Of a DNA stretch of 64,000 nt, positions 43,438-52,911 are shown piece after piece (the stretch's first letter is position 1; every line of letters begins with the position of its first letter). Both the position numbers and the translations under genes were made by a program. Origin of the DNA: an uncultured Aequorivita sp. (GTDB lineage Bacteria; Bacteroidota; Bacteroidia; Flavobacteriales; Flavobacteriaceae); the NCBI GenBank assembly GCA_937125455.1, contig CAKZLK010000002.1, positions 1 through 64,000 on the forward strand, written 5' to 3'. The notes beneath the pieces were generated by a model that ran no database searches, was not told the origin of the DNA, and worked only from the letters and a program-made list of their open reading frames with translations.

Positions 43438-43498
43438 AGCAGATCGCCTGTTATAATTGGCGTAAGAAGATTAGGTTTGAATCCTGGCAAGGTCACTA
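43438..43498 (+). other. tRNA-like 3' remnant, possible att site
   Basis: The segment shows CGCC/GGCG arms around a GTTATAA-type loop, and a T arm of TTAGG, TTTGAAT loop, CCTGG (43471-43487). CAAGGTC, A and CTA follow. That is the layout of the 3' two-thirds of a tRNA, but no matching 5' acceptor strand or D arm lies upstream, and the anticodon loop has one extra base. It is not a functional tRNA. A 7-bp inverted repeat (43411-43428) precedes it. It falls exactly where accessory DNA gives way to core genes. Confidence 0.35.
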
Positions 43499-43502
43499 AA
43501 AG

Positions 43503-43534
43503 AAAAAACCACGTTTTAAAAACGTGGTTTTTTT
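43503..43534. terminator. Bidirectional Rho-independent terminator
   Basis: AAAACCACGTTTT pairs with AAAACGTGGTTTT with a one-base centre, flanked by A and T runs on both sides. It lies 40 bp after the clpS stop on the reverse strand and just after the tRNA-like remnant on the plus strand, so it can serve both directions. Confidence 0.75.
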
Positions 43535-43573
43535 ATTTTTAGCCTTTTTAGTTCAACCGCTTATAGCGAATCG

Positions 43574-43849
43574 TTAGACTATTTCGGCACTCAACCCAGC
43601 TTCCAAAAGCATTGTGCACCGCGGTTTTAATTCACTAAACTCACCTGTTTTCACAGTACATTTTCCTTTGTAATGAACAATAATAGAACACTGTTCAGCC
43701 TGTTCAGGCGTATGTTCACACGCGAAAATCAAACTGTTTATCACATGGTCAAACGTGTTAACATCGTCATTGTAAAGTACAATTTCATTGAGGTTGCTTT
43801 CCTTTTCGGCAACCGATACATCTTCCTGAATTTTTTCTTTAGTACTCAT
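43574..43849 (-). CDS. clpS: ATP-dependent Clp protease adaptor ClpS
   Basis: The 91-aa protein has the ClpS core: NEIVLYNDDVNTFDHVINSL, then ACEHTPEQAEQCSIIVHYKG and CTVKTGEFSELKPRCTMLLE. The N-D-D and H residues form the pocket that binds N-degron residues and hands them to ClpAP-type protease. Length is usual for the family. It is last in a leftward run with prmA and tpiA, 32 bp after prmA. Confidence 0.95.
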   Translation of the reverse strand: MSTKEKIQEDVSVAEKESNLNEIVLYNDDVNTFDHVINSLIFACEHTPEQAEQCSIIVHYKGKCTVKTGEFSELKPRCTMLLEAGLSAEIV

Positions 43850-43881
43850 AACTTTTATAAAATTCCTAAAACAATTGAAAA

Positions 43882-44718
43882 TTACGAAATTTTAAACTTA
43901 GCGGCAACCCAATTGTTTTTCTCCTTGTTTTCAACGAAAGTAAAACCTAGATTATTGCAACTTTCTTTAATAATCGGCAGATCTTCTTTATAAAATCCAC
44001 TTAAATAAAGTTCTCCGTTATCATTTAAACTTTCGCGATAGGTTTGCATATCGTTAAGTAAAATATTTCTGTTTATGTTGGCTATCAACACATCGTATTT
44101 TTTACCTTTCAATAAGGAGGCATCTCCCAAATACACCGAAATAGCTCTGCAGTTATTTCTCTGAATGTTTTCCTGTGAATTCTCAAAACACCACTCATCA
44201 ATATCAATGGCATCTAGTTTTGAAGCGCCGCGCATTTCAGCTAAAATAGCTAGAACCGCTGTACCACAACCCATATCGAGTACCGTTTTGTTTTCAAAGT
44301 TGTTTTCCAAAATAAACTGAAGCATCATAAAAGTAGTTTCGTGATGTCCAGTTCCAAAAGACATTTTGGGCTCGATTACAATTTCATATTCAAAATTTTT
44401 AGCTGGGTGAAATGGCGCACGAACGGTACATTTTCCATCCACTTCAATAGGGTCGAAGTTTTTTTCCCATTCAGAATTCCAATTGATTTGCTCAATTTCA
44501 GAAAATGTATATTCAATTTTAAATTCCTCCGAATCCAAAATATTTATATCCTCTAAAATGGCAGCATCCCATTCGTCTTTTTGAATATAGGCGGTAACGC
44601 CATCTTCAGTTTCCACAAAACTTTCAAAGCCTGCGTAGCCCAATTCAGCAATCAAAATTTCTGTCCCGGGCTGAAGTGGATTTACCGTAAAATCGTATCC
44701 AATATAAATCTGCGACAT
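43882..44718 (-). CDS. prmA: Ribosomal protein L11 methyltransferase
   Basis: The 278-aa protein has an N-terminal substrate-binding part and a Rossmann methyltransferase domain. Motif I is TVLDMGCGTAVLAILAEMRG; KMSFGTGHHETTFMMLQF precedes it and VLIANINRNILL follows, which is the PrmA-specific N-x-N site. It trimethylates ribosomal protein L11. Its start overlaps the tpiA stop by 1 bp, so the two genes are translationally coupled. Confidence 0.95.
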   Translation of the reverse strand: MSQIYIGYDFTVNPLQPGTEILIAELGYAGFESFVETEDGVTAYIQKDEWDAAILEDINILDSEEFKIEYTFSEIEQINWNSEWEKNFDPIEVDGKCTVRAPFHPAKNFEYEIVIEPKMSFGTGHHETTFMMLQFILENNFENKTVLDMGCGTAVLAILAEMRGASKLDAIDIDEWCFENSQENIQRNNCRAISVYLGDASLLKGKKYDVLIANINRNILLNDMQTYRESLNDNGELYLSGFYKEDLPIIKESCNNLGFTFVENKEKNNWVAAKFKIS

Positions 44719-45467
44719 TAAAAAGAATTTACAATTTTCATAAAGCTATCTACTTTCAGTGAAGCGCCTCCAATAAGGCCACCGTCAACATCATTTTGGC
44801 CAAAAATTTCAGCCGCGTTATCTGGCTTCACACTTCCGCCGTATAGAATTGAAACATTATCGGCTATTGCTTTTGAGTAATTTTCAGCAATAATTTTTCT
44901 AATGAATTTATGCATTTCCTGGGCTTGTTCTGGGCTAGCAGTTTCACCAGTTCCTATAGCCCAAACAGGTTCATACGCAATTATTATATTTTCCCAGGCG
45001 CCGTCAGAAACGTGAAAAAGTCCCTCGGAAAGTTGCTTTTTTATCAAATCAAAATGGCTTCCTTTTTTTCGGTCTTCCAGTTCTTCACCGATGCAGAAAA
45101 TAACGGTCATTTCATTTTCGAGAGCAGTATTAACCTTCGCTGCAAGAATAGGACTATCTTCATTAAAAAGTGCACGACGTTCGCTATGGCCTAATATAAC
45201 CGTTTTCGCACCTACACTTTTCAACATCTTTGCCGAAATTTCACCCGTAAAAGCGCCTTCATTGTTTTGGTGCATATTCTGTGCGGCAAGTTCTACGTTG
45301 TGATCACGCAAAGATTTAAACGCGTGATTTAAACTTGTAAACGGCGGGGCAATCATAATTACTACCTTCTCCGGAAACACTTGTTTTTTCAGTTCGGCCA
45401 AAAATAGTTCTGTTTCGTCCAAATCATTGTTCATTTTCCAGTTTCCAGCTACAATTTTTTTTCTCAT
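44718..45467 (-). CDS. tpiA: Triose-phosphate isomerase
   Basis: The 249-aa TIM barrel begins RKKIVAGNWKMNNDLDETEL (catalytic Lys and Asn). Other key motifs are VILGHSERRALFNED (catalytic His), AYEPVWAIGTGETASPEQA (catalytic Glu and loop 6) and ILYGGSVKPDNA with GLIGGASL (phosphate binding). It interconverts dihydroxyacetone phosphate and glyceraldehyde 3-phosphate. It overlaps the upstream thioredoxin-like gene by 4 bp. Confidence 0.98.
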   Translation of the reverse strand: MRKKIVAGNWKMNNDLDETELFLAELKKQVFPEKVVIMIAPPFTSLNHAFKSLRDHNVELAAQNMHQNNEGAFTGEISAKMLKSVGAKTVILGHSERRALFNEDSPILAAKVNTALENEMTVIFCIGEELEDRKKGSHFDLIKKQLSEGLFHVSDGAWENIIIAYEPVWAIGTGETASPEQAQEMHKFIRKIIAENYSKAIADNVSILYGGSVKPDNAAEIFGQNDVDGGLIGGASLKVDSFMKIVNSF

Positions 45468-45940
45468 TTCAATGCTTTTAAAAGGTTTTTGTCATTTGTT
45501 TCAATGGCTTTATAAAGGCTTATTTCTCCTTCAGAGTTTACAACCATATATCTCGGAATCCAGTCCAAATCTATTGAAGAACAGAAAGAGCCTTTCCAAC
45601 CGGAAGAGATAAAATAATTTTCACCAACTACTCCATATTTTTCGATACCGTGTTTCCAACTATCAGTTTCTTTGTCCAATGAAAGGAAAAGAAAAACTAT
45701 CTCCGGATTTTTTTCGCGAAGCTTTTGCACCTTTGGCAATCCCACGATACAGTCCTTACACCAACTGGCCCAAATATCTATAAAAACCGTTTTGCCTTTG
45801 TATTGCTGAAAAATATCGGAAAGTGTGATTTCCTCGTTCTTTTCTGAAAGAAATACATCGTTCAACGCAGCCTCAGAAAAAGATTTTTGTTGCGCTTGGG
45901 CAAAGGTTATAAATAAAAGAAAGACGATTACTATTTTCAT
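45464..45940 (-). CDS. TlpA-like periplasmic thioredoxin-family protein
   Basis: The 158-aa protein has a signal peptide (ending TFAQAQ), then a thioredoxin fold with FIDIWASWCKDCIVGLPKVQ (redox pair CKDC) and the cis-Pro region WIPRYMVVNSEGEI. It probably reduces or protects cysteines in the periplasm. It overlaps the tpiA start (ATGA), an operon arrangement. Substrate not predictable. Confidence 0.87.
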   Translation of the reverse strand: MKIVIVFLLFITFAQAQQKSFSEAALNDVFLSEKNEEITLSDIFQQYKGKTVFIDIWASWCKDCIVGLPKVQKLREKNPEIVFLFLSLDKETDSWKHGIEKYGVVGENYFISSGWKGSFCSSIDLDWIPRYMVVNSEGEISLYKAIETNDKNLLKALK

Positions 45941-46008
45941 ATTATAAAATCTATTAAAATGATGGACTCTATTTAAAATGTGACAAAATTACTGAATACT
46001 GAAAATTT

Positions 46009-47085
46009 TTATTGCCTACTTATTTTAGGATCGAGCCAACCGTAAATTATATCCACAAAAATATTGATTATAATGAACAAGGTGGCAATTACAATCACGG
46101 CACCCATTATTATTGGCAAATCCAAAGTATTTAACGCATTTACAATTTCCTTTCCCAAACCGTTCCATCCGAAAATATATTCTACAAAAACTGCTCCTGC
46201 AAGCATTGAGGCAAACCATCCGGAAATTGCTGTTATTACAGGATTCATTGAGTTTTTTAACGCATGCCTTTTAATGATTTGATAAAAAGAAAGTCCTTTT
46301 GCTTTTGCGGTGCGGATGTAATCTTGGTTTAAAACCTCAAGCAGTGAATTTCGCATTAATTGACTAACGACCGCCAACGGACGAATTCCCAAAACAATTG
46401 CGGGAAGTATTAAATTTTTCCATTGGATGTATTTGCCATTGCCGAAATCATCTACTTCATAAAGACTTCCTGTCATATTCAAATTTGTGTATTTGTGAAG
46501 CAAAAAACCGAAAATCCATGCAAAGATAATAGCGCTGAAAAAAGAGGGAACGCTCATCCCCAAAGTGCTCACCAATTGTATCATTTTATCGATAAAGCCA
46601 TCTTTAAAGAGCACCGAAATAATTCCCAAGAAAACACCTATAATCATTGCGATAACGATTGCAGAAACCGCTAAAATAAAAGTGTTCGGAAGGGTTTCAG
46701 CAATAACCTCACTTACTTCCTTTCCATTCTTTTGAAATGATTCCCGCAAATAGGGCGTTTTTAAAACTATGGTTGTGTTTCCAACAGCAAACAATTTTGC
46801 AGCGTTGTATTTTCCTTCAGAAAGAAATGTGTAATCTTCAGGGTTTTTACTGTGGAATGAAATAGGCGATAAATCATTTAAATATCTTACATATTGAACT
46901 GAAACGGGCTGGTCAAAACCATACTTCTTTTTTACAACAGCAAGTTGTTCTGCGGTTTCGTTTTGGCCCAACATCATTCGCGCGGGATCGCCGGGAAGAA
47001 TTGTAAAAAGTAAAAAAATTACGGTTACAACGCCAAACAATGTGAGCACAGCATAGCCTAATTTTTGAAGTATGTAACCTACCAA
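46009..47085 (-). CDS. ABC transporter permease, DppB/OppB type
   Basis: The 358-aa protein has six predicted membrane segments, the DppB start (LQKLGYAVLTLFGVVTVIFL, LPGDPARMMLG), and the EAA loop (QDYIRTAKAKGLSFYQIIKRHALKNSMNPVI) with GAVFVEYIFGWNGLG. A hydrophilic insert of about 45 residues after the first domain is common in Bacteroidota. It imports peptides or nickel-like solutes together with partners not encoded in the window. It lies 5 bp after the DoxX-like gene. Confidence 0.9.
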   Translation of the reverse strand: MVGYILQKLGYAVLTLFGVVTVIFLLFTILPGDPARMMLGQNETAEQLAVVKKKYGFDQPVSVQYVRYLNDLSPISFHSKNPEDYTFLSEGKYNAAKLFAVGNTTIVLKTPYLRESFQKNGKEVSEVIAETLPNTFILAVSAIVIAMIIGVFLGIISVLFKDGFIDKMIQLVSTLGMSVPSFFSAIIFAWIFGFLLHKYTNLNMTGSLYEVDDFGNGKYIQWKNLILPAIVLGIRPLAVVSQLMRNSLLEVLNQDYIRTAKAKGLSFYQIIKRHALKNSMNPVITAISGWFASMLAGAVFVEYIFGWNGLGKEIVNALNTLDLPIIMGAVIVIATLFIIINIFVDIIYGWLDPKISRQ

Positions 47086-47090
47086 ATCGT

Positions 47091-48800
47091 CTAGTTTATT
47101 TGTTCCATAGTACGCGGCTCATACACAAAGTCATCTCCAAAAAGAATTTTTGCATAGTCTTCAATGGTTTCTTCAAAACCTACTTCTTTTCTTCTTTGGT
47201 TGACGGTTTCGGGGTTTTCAATTGGCCAAATGAAAGATCCACGAGCATCATCATAGGTCATTCCTTGGGTGCCATAAATTTGTGGTTTTCCTTCCGTCAT
47301 CAAGTAGCGGTCTTCCATCATTGCAGCAGCGGTTTTGGGAATTTCGCCAGCTTCAGCAGCTTTTTTGACCAATGGTAAGTAAAGTGGAATTTTATCTGGA
47401 TTATGTTGCAACACATTCCACGCAACAAGACTGGATTCTTCTCCCACAATTGACTTCCCTGGATAACCATTTTGTAAAAAATATTTTTCAACAAAAACCA
47501 TATTTACACTGTCCAGAACTCGCTGCATTTGAGAAAGATCGCCGCTATACTCAGCTTCGGATAGTCCCATGCCTTCACCAAGTTTTTTTCTTTCTTCCAA
47601 AGATTGTGCTTGCATAAGCAAACGGTATTTTTGGTCGAGTACTGCAATACTGTCCAAACGCTGTTTCAATGAAAGGTTCAATTTTGGTTTTGCATTTTCT
47701 ACCGTAGGAAGTTCCAATTTTTGTGCATCGTTCCAATGAAGCTTTTGTTTGATGGTTCCATTGTCCAGTTCCAAAATTCCAGGATTACTGCGGACGATGG
47801 TTTTCAATGTAGTTTCATCACAGAAATAAAACTTAAAATTCAATTTATATTCTTCTGCCAATGCTTCTGTCATTTCCTGTGATGATGCTGAAAGACCAAT
47901 CACGTTATACCCATTTTTCAATGCTTTATCTGTAATCTCTTTTATTGGAATGTAACCGTCTTTTTCTGTATTTCCTAAGCTATACGCAATAACGACCACA
48001 AGATTTTCCTCATTTAGAAACTCAACTGTGTAATCCTCACCATCCCTTTCCATAGTAAAATCGTGTATTGGCGGCGTATACCCTTCTTGGATCATTTCGG
48101 TTTCAGTACTAATCAATTCACCATCCACTTGCGGGTATTCCCCATTTGTAGTTATTGTTTTTTCTTCGCCATTAACATTAAACTTCCACTTATATTCATA
48201 AATAGGTGCTGGCGCATTTTCTGGAATGGTCATTCCTTCTTTAATATTTGCGCCAATTTTATAGGGACGAAAATCAATTATAGGAAGGTGCATCAATACA
48301 TAATATGTGATTCCAAGACAGGCTACGAATGAAGCAAAAATGAGGATGCTTCGTGTTCCCTTCGTGAAAATCGGCTGAATGTATTTTCTTCCAAAGAATA
48401 GAATTAAAATCAGAACCAATAGCACAATATCTTTACTGAAAGATTCCCAAGGTGTAAGTTTTATTGCATCCCCAAAACAGCCACAATCGGTCACTTTATT
48501 AAAATATGCCGAATAGAACGTAAGGAAAGTAAAAAACACGATCATCAACAGTAGGCACCAGGAAGTGAACTTTTTTAGATAGCCCAAAAGCAGCGCAACT
48601 CCTAATAAAACTTCAAAAATCACAACGAATATTGCAATCAATAAAGCATAGGGAACCAAAAATCCAAGATCCAAAACTTCGGGTGCGAAATAGTCTTTCA
48701 GCTTAAATGAAAAACCAACTGGATCATTCAACTTAATCAATCCACTGATTATAAATAATACGCCAACAACTATTCTTGATATTCCTACTAATATTTTCAT
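47091..48800 (-). CDS. BT_3928-family DoxX/MauE-like membrane protein with thioredoxin-like domain
   Basis: The 569-aa protein begins with a DoxX-like four-helix domain (IVVGVLFIISGLIKLNDPVG, about residues 1-130, with CGCFGDAIKL typical of MauE-like proteins). A further helix and a periplasmic region containing a degenerate thioredoxin-like fold (VVVIAYSLGNTEKDGYIPIK, about residues 270-370) follow. No CxxC pair is visible in this fold. The remaining 200 residues are helical. The family is conserved in Bacteroidota; role unclear. Confidence 0.85.
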   Translation of the reverse strand: MKILVGISRIVVGVLFIISGLIKLNDPVGFSFKLKDYFAPEVLDLGFLVPYALLIAIFVVIFEVLLGVALLLGYLKKFTSWCLLLMIVFFTFLTFYSAYFNKVTDCGCFGDAIKLTPWESFSKDIVLLVLILILFFGRKYIQPIFTKGTRSILIFASFVACLGITYYVLMHLPIIDFRPYKIGANIKEGMTIPENAPAPIYEYKWKFNVNGEEKTITTNGEYPQVDGELISTETEMIQEGYTPPIHDFTMERDGEDYTVEFLNEENLVVVIAYSLGNTEKDGYIPIKEITDKALKNGYNVIGLSASSQEMTEALAEEYKLNFKFYFCDETTLKTIVRSNPGILELDNGTIKQKLHWNDAQKLELPTVENAKPKLNLSLKQRLDSIAVLDQKYRLLMQAQSLEERKKLGEGMGLSEAEYSGDLSQMQRVLDSVNMVFVEKYFLQNGYPGKSIVGEESSLVAWNVLQHNPDKIPLYLPLVKKAAEAGEIPKTAAAMMEDRYLMTEGKPQIYGTQGMTYDDARGSFIWPIENPETVNQRRKEVGFEETIEDYAKILFGDDFVYEPRTMEQIN

Positions 48801-48815
48801 TCCTCTCTCTGTTTT

Positions 48816-49364
48816 TTATTTTTCTTTGATTTCTTCCAAATGAATTAGCGCAAACACCGCATAATTAATCATATCCTGATAATTTGCATCAATCCCTTCA
48901 GAAACCAAGGTTTTACCACTGTTATTCTCAATTTGCTTTACGCGAAGTAGTTTCTGAAGAATTAAATCTGTCAAAGAACTTACTCGCATATCGCGCCAAG
49001 CTTCGCCATAGTCATGGTTTTTATCTAGCATCAATTGCTTGGTTTTGGCTACTTGCTCATCATAAAGCTGGGTGGCTTCTTCCAGGGAAAGATCGGGTTG
49101 TTCCACTACACCTTTGTTCAATTGAATTAAAGCCATTATGGAATAATTTACAATCCCGATGAACTCGCTGGTTTCGTCTTCGGCAATTTTTTGCTCTTTA
49201 TTTTGCTGTAAACCACGGATGCGTTGTGCTTTTATAAAAATTTGGTCGGTTAATGAAGGAAGCCGAAGAATACGCCACGCACTTCCATAATCGTGCATTT
49301 TATTGATAAACAGCTTTCTGCATTTTTCAATCTGATCATTGTATTGATTTGAAGTATCCGCCAT
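48816..49364 (-). CDS. DUF1599 domain-containing protein
   Basis: I start at ATG 49364 (MADTSNQYNDQIEKCRKLFI), the family's usual start; the extra 15 upstream codons look untranslated. The 182-aa protein contains two tandem copies of one motif: KMHDYGSAWRILRLPSLTDQ, then KNHDYGEAWRDMRVSSLTDL, each followed by a helix KxxRxxxxE. DUF1599 proteins are annotated as nucleotide-modification associated in some contexts, but in Bacteroidota this is a housekeeping gene beside folP. It diverges from folP. Confidence 0.88.
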   Translation of the reverse strand: MADTSNQYNDQIEKCRKLFINKMHDYGSAWRILRLPSLTDQIFIKAQRIRGLQQNKEQKIAEDETSEFIGIVNYSIMALIQLNKGVVEQPDLSLEEATQLYDEQVAKTKQLMLDKNHDYGEAWRDMRVSSLTDLILQKLLRVKQIENNSGKTLVSEGIDANYQDMINYAVFALIHLEEIKEK

Positions 49365-49497
49365 TACTGATGTGTAAGATTTTGCGTAAATTTCGCTTAA
49401 ATAGTTCAAAGTTCAAAGTTGAACGCTTAAAGTTATTCGCCAAAGGGCACATTGACTAAAAGTTTTTGAATTTTGAAAGCTAAAAAAGATTAAAAAA

Positions 49498-50325
49498 TTG
49501 CAGACCCTTAATTGCCTCGGCAAACTCATAGACCTATCTGTGCCCAAAGTGATGGGCATTATAAACATAACGCCCGATTCGTTTTATGACGGCGGAAAAA
49601 CGTTTTCTGAAAAGGATATTCTAAAACAAACTGAAAAAATGCTTTCGGAAGGCGCTACATTTCTCGACATTGGTGGTTACAGTTCACGACCGGGAGCAGA
49701 TGAAATTTCAGAAAATGAAGAAATTAGTCGGATTAGCGGAGCTATTGAAAGCATTTTGAACAACTTTCCCGAAGCCATAATTTCTATAGATACCTTCCGA
49801 AGTGAAGTTGCCAAGAAAGCTGTTGAATCAGGTGCTGCAATTATAAATGATGTTTCCGGCGGAACATTGGATGCTGAAATGTTCAAAACAGCTGGAGAAC
49901 TGAAAGTCCCTTATATACTGATGCATATGCGCGGTACTCCAAAAACAATGACCAAATTGACGGATTACAAAAATGTGACAATTGAAGTTTTAAAAGATTT
50001 ATCTGAAAAAATTGCAATGGCTCGAGCCGAAGGGATTAACGATATTATTGCCGATCCGGGTTTTGGTTTTTCGAAAACACGGGAGCAGAGTTTTCAGCTA
50101 TTGAACAATCTTGAGCTTTTTCAAAATTTAGACCTACCGATTTTAGTTGGCGTTTCCCGAAAATCAATGATTTATAAAACACTGGATACTTCTGCAGAAG
50201 ATGCTTTGAATGGAACTACTTCACTCAATACAATCGCACTTTTAAAAGAAGCTTCCATACTTCGGGTACACGACGTAAAAGAAGCAGTAGAATGTGTAAA
50301 ATTGTTTAAAAACCTAAAATCCTGA
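49498..50325 (+). CDS. folP: Dihydropteroate synthase
   Basis: The 275-aa TIM barrel starts at TTG 49498; no ATG fits the family start. Motifs: KVMGIINITPDSFYDGGKTF, FLDIGGYSSRPGA, ISIDTFRSEVA, IINDVSGGTLD, YILMHMRGTPKTM and DPGFGFSKTREQSF, LVGVSRKSMI. It condenses p-aminobenzoate with dihydropterin pyrophosphate in folate synthesis and is the sulfonamide target. It precedes cdaA by 49 bp, a gene order common in Bacteroidota. Confidence 0.96.
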   Translation: MQTLNCLGKLIDLSVPKVMGIINITPDSFYDGGKTFSEKDILKQTEKMLSEGATFLDIGGYSSRPGADEISENEEISRISGAIESILNNFPEAIISIDTFRSEVAKKAVESGAAIINDVSGGTLDAEMFKTAGELKVPYILMHMRGTPKTMTKLTDYKNVTIEVLKDLSEKIAMARAEGINDIIADPGFGFSKTREQSFQLLNNLELFQNLDLPILVGVSRKSMIYKTLDTSAEDALNGTTSLNTIALLKEASILRVHDVKEAVECVKLFKNLKS

Positions 50326-50374
50326 CCCCAATTCATTAAAATTTTTAAAGTACTTTTACAAAAAACGCACACCT

Positions 50375-51148
50375 TTGGATTTTCTCGACATTCGGATTAT
50401 AGACATTGTAGATATTGTGCTAGTGGCATTCCTGCTTTACTATCTCTATAATTTGGTAAAAGGCACTGTGGCGATCAATATTTTGGTCGGAATCATTATT
50501 GTTTATGCAATTTTTATCGTTACCCAACTTTTAGAGATGGAACTGCTCAGCAAAATTCTCGGCGGTTTTCTCGGGGTGGGAATGTTTGCATTGATTGTTG
50601 TCTTTCAACAGGAAATAAGAAAGTTTCTTTTGATGTTGGGTTCTACAAATTTTAACGCTAGACGACGTTTTTTCAGGCAATTTAAAATGATGGGAAGGGA
50701 TACCGGACCAAAAACCAACATCGAAGGAATTGTAGCTGCTTGCAAAAAAATGTCTAGCACAAAGACAGGGGCCCTTATTGTTATTCAGCGTAATAATAGT
50801 CTTGATTTTGTAAAAAACACAGGCGACGAAATGAACCTCGAAGTGAACCAACCCATTATTGAAAGTGTTTTCTTCAAAAACAGCCCGCTGCATGATGGCG
50901 CAATGATTATTGAAGAAAACCGAATCACCGCAACCCGTGTTATTTTACCAGTTTCAAACGACCGGAAAATCCCGTTGCGTTTTGGACTTCGCCACAGAGC
51001 AGCCGTTGGCATTACAGAAAAGACAGATGCAGTTTGTTTAGTAGTTTCTGAAGAAAATGGGACAATTTCCTATTTAAAGGATGGTGATTTTGTACTTTTT
51101 GAAAATACGGACGAATTAATAAAAATTCTAAAAAAAGATTTAAGTTAA
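50375..51148 (+). CDS. cdaA: Diadenylate cyclase CdaA
   Basis: The 257-aa protein starts at TTG 50375 (no ATG nearby). Three N-terminal membrane segments (about residues 10-75) precede the DAC domain, with SPLHDGAMIIEENRI (DGA, about residue 172) and FGLRHRAAVGITE (RHR, about 205). It makes cyclic di-AMP from ATP. It follows folP and ends 4 bp inside the convergent ABC exporter gene. Confidence 0.95.
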   Translation: MDFLDIRIIDIVDIVLVAFLLYYLYNLVKGTVAINILVGIIIVYAIFIVTQLLEMELLSKILGGFLGVGMFALIVVFQQEIRKFLLMLGSTNFNARRRFFRQFKMMGRDTGPKTNIEGIVAACKKMSSTKTGALIVIQRNNSLDFVKNTGDEMNLEVNQPIIESVFFKNSPLHDGAMIIEENRITATRVILPVSNDRKIPLRFGLRHRAAVGITEKTDAVCLVVSEENGTISYLKDGDFVLFENTDELIKILKKDLS

Positions 51149-52911
51149 ATCGCTTCTTCTGCCATAAACTGTACTTCGTAAAGATTTCTATAAAAACCAT
51201 TTTGAAGTTTCAGCAATTCTTTGTGAGTACCTTCTTCCATTATTTTTCCAGCATCCATCACAATAATTTTATCAGCTTTTTTGATAGTGGCCAAACGGTG
51301 CGCTATTACTATTGAAGTTCGCCCTTTTGTAATTTTATCGGTAGCCGTTTGGATCATTTCTTCAGAATAGGTGTCAACGGAAGACGTAGCTTCATCCAAA
51401 ACCAAAATACTAGGTTTGCTTACATAAGCGCGAAGAAAAGCAATCAATTGTCTTTGTCCTGACGAAAGCATGCTTCCGCGTTCCTTAACGTTATAATGAT
51501 AACCACCAGGAAGGGATTCAATAAATTTGTGTACGCCAATTTCCTTAGCAGCAGCTATTACTTCTTTTTCCGAAATATCCGGATGGCCAAGCGTTATATT
51601 ATTTAAAATAGAATCTGCAAAGAGAAATACATCTTGCAAAACAACTGCAATTTGGTTTCGGAGGGAAGCAAGTTTATATTCTTTTATGGAAATTCCATCG
51701 ATAAGGATTTCACCGCTATTAATTTCATAAAAACGATTTAACAGATTGATAATCGTACTTTTCCCAGCACCGGTGGCACCGACAATCGCAATGGTTTCAC
51801 CTGGGTTTGCTTTAAATGAAATTCCCTTGATTACTTCCTCATCCTCATTATAGCCAAAGTGAACGTTTTTAAATTCAATTTCACCTTTGGTACTTGTGTA
51901 GTCAACCGTTCCCGAATCTGCAATGTGCGATTTGGTATCGAGAATTCCGAAAACACGGTTTGCGGCCACCATACCCATTTGCAGGGTATTAAACTTATCT
52001 GCAATCTGCCGCAATGGTCTAAAAAGCATTTCGGCATATTGGATAAAAGCAGTAATAATACCTAAGGTAACAATACCGCCGCCAATTACATTCAATCCAC
52101 CATACCATACCACCAAGCCTGTAGCCACAGCTCCTGCTGTTTCGGCAATTGGGAAGAAAATAGAGTTATACCAAACTGTTTTAATCCATGCTTTTCGGTG
52201 ATTTTTATTTATTTCTTGAAATCGCTCGTATTCGGTTTTTTCACGTGTGAAAATCTGGACTATTTTCATTCCTGTAATACGTTCTTGCACAAAAGTATTT
52301 AGGTTAGCAACTTGATTACGAACATCCTCAAAAGCAACTTTCATTGCTTTCTGGAATACGCGGGTAGCGTAAAGTATGAAAGGAAGAACAATAAATACTA
52401 TTAAAGAAAGCCTCCAGCTTTGGTAAAGCATAAAGCCAGCAATAACAAGCATTTTCAATAAATCGCTAATAATCATAAAAAGTCCTTCGCTGAAAATACT
52501 AGAAATGGTTTCCACATCATTTACCGCTCGGGTTGTTAATCTTCCCACAGCACTTTTATCAAAATATTGCATTTTGAAGCTCATCATCAACTTGAAAAGG
52601 CGTTGACGCATATCGCGAATTACACTCTGCCCGAGCCAGTTTGTGTAAAAAATGAAAGCAAACTGAAAAAACACTTCTAGCAACAGCACAACAATCATTA
52701 AAATGATATACTTCATAAATCCATCGCCATCTTTAGGCACCATGGAATTATCAATTGCCAACTCTAAAAGATAGGGTCGCAAAACCGCAAGACCAGACAT
52801 TATAATTGCAGCAAAAGCTACAAAATAGAATATAAGCTTATAGGGCTTTGTATAAGCCAGCAATCGCTTAAAAAGCTTAAAATCGAATGCATTACCTGTG
52901 GTTTCTGCCAT
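51145..52911 (-). CDS. ABC transporter ATP-binding protein/permease (MsbA/MdlB-like exporter)
   Basis: The 588-aa half-transporter has six membrane segments (about residues 20-310) and an ATPase domain: Walker A IVGATGAGKST (about 385), Q loop VLQDVFLFADS, signature LSSGQRQLIAFLRAY, Walker B ILVLDEATSSVD and H loop IVIAHRLATI. It probably forms a homodimer that exports lipids or drugs; substrate not predictable. Its start overlaps the truA stop by 1 bp. Confidence 0.93.
   Translation of the reverse strand: MAETTGNAFDFKLFKRLLAYTKPYKLIFYFVAFAAIIMSGLAVLRPYLLELAIDNSMVPKDGDGFMKYIILMIVVLLLEVFFQFAFIFYTNWLGQSVIRDMRQRLFKLMMSFKMQYFDKSAVGRLTTRAVNDVETISSIFSEGLFMIISDLLKMLVIAGFMLYQSWRLSLIVFIVLPFILYATRVFQKAMKVAFEDVRNQVANLNTFVQERITGMKIVQIFTREKTEYERFQEINKNHRKAWIKTVWYNSIFFPIAETAGAVATGLVVWYGGLNVIGGGIVTLGIITAFIQYAEMLFRPLRQIADKFNTLQMGMVAANRVFGILDTKSHIADSGTVDYTSTKGEIEFKNVHFGYNEDEEVIKGISFKANPGETIAIVGATGAGKSTIINLLNRFYEINSGEILIDGISIKEYKLASLRNQIAVVLQDVFLFADSILNNITLGHPDISEKEVIAAAKEIGVHKFIESLPGGYHYNVKERGSMLSSGQRQLIAFLRAYVSKPSILVLDEATSSVDTYSEEMIQTATDKITKGRTSIVIAHRLATIKKADKIIVMDAGKIMEEGTHKELLKLQNGFYRNLYEVQFMAEEAI

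Noticed and set aside
43438-43498. Functional tRNA gene
   Set aside because: No 5' acceptor strand or D arm, and the anticodon loop has an extra base; kept only as a remnant.
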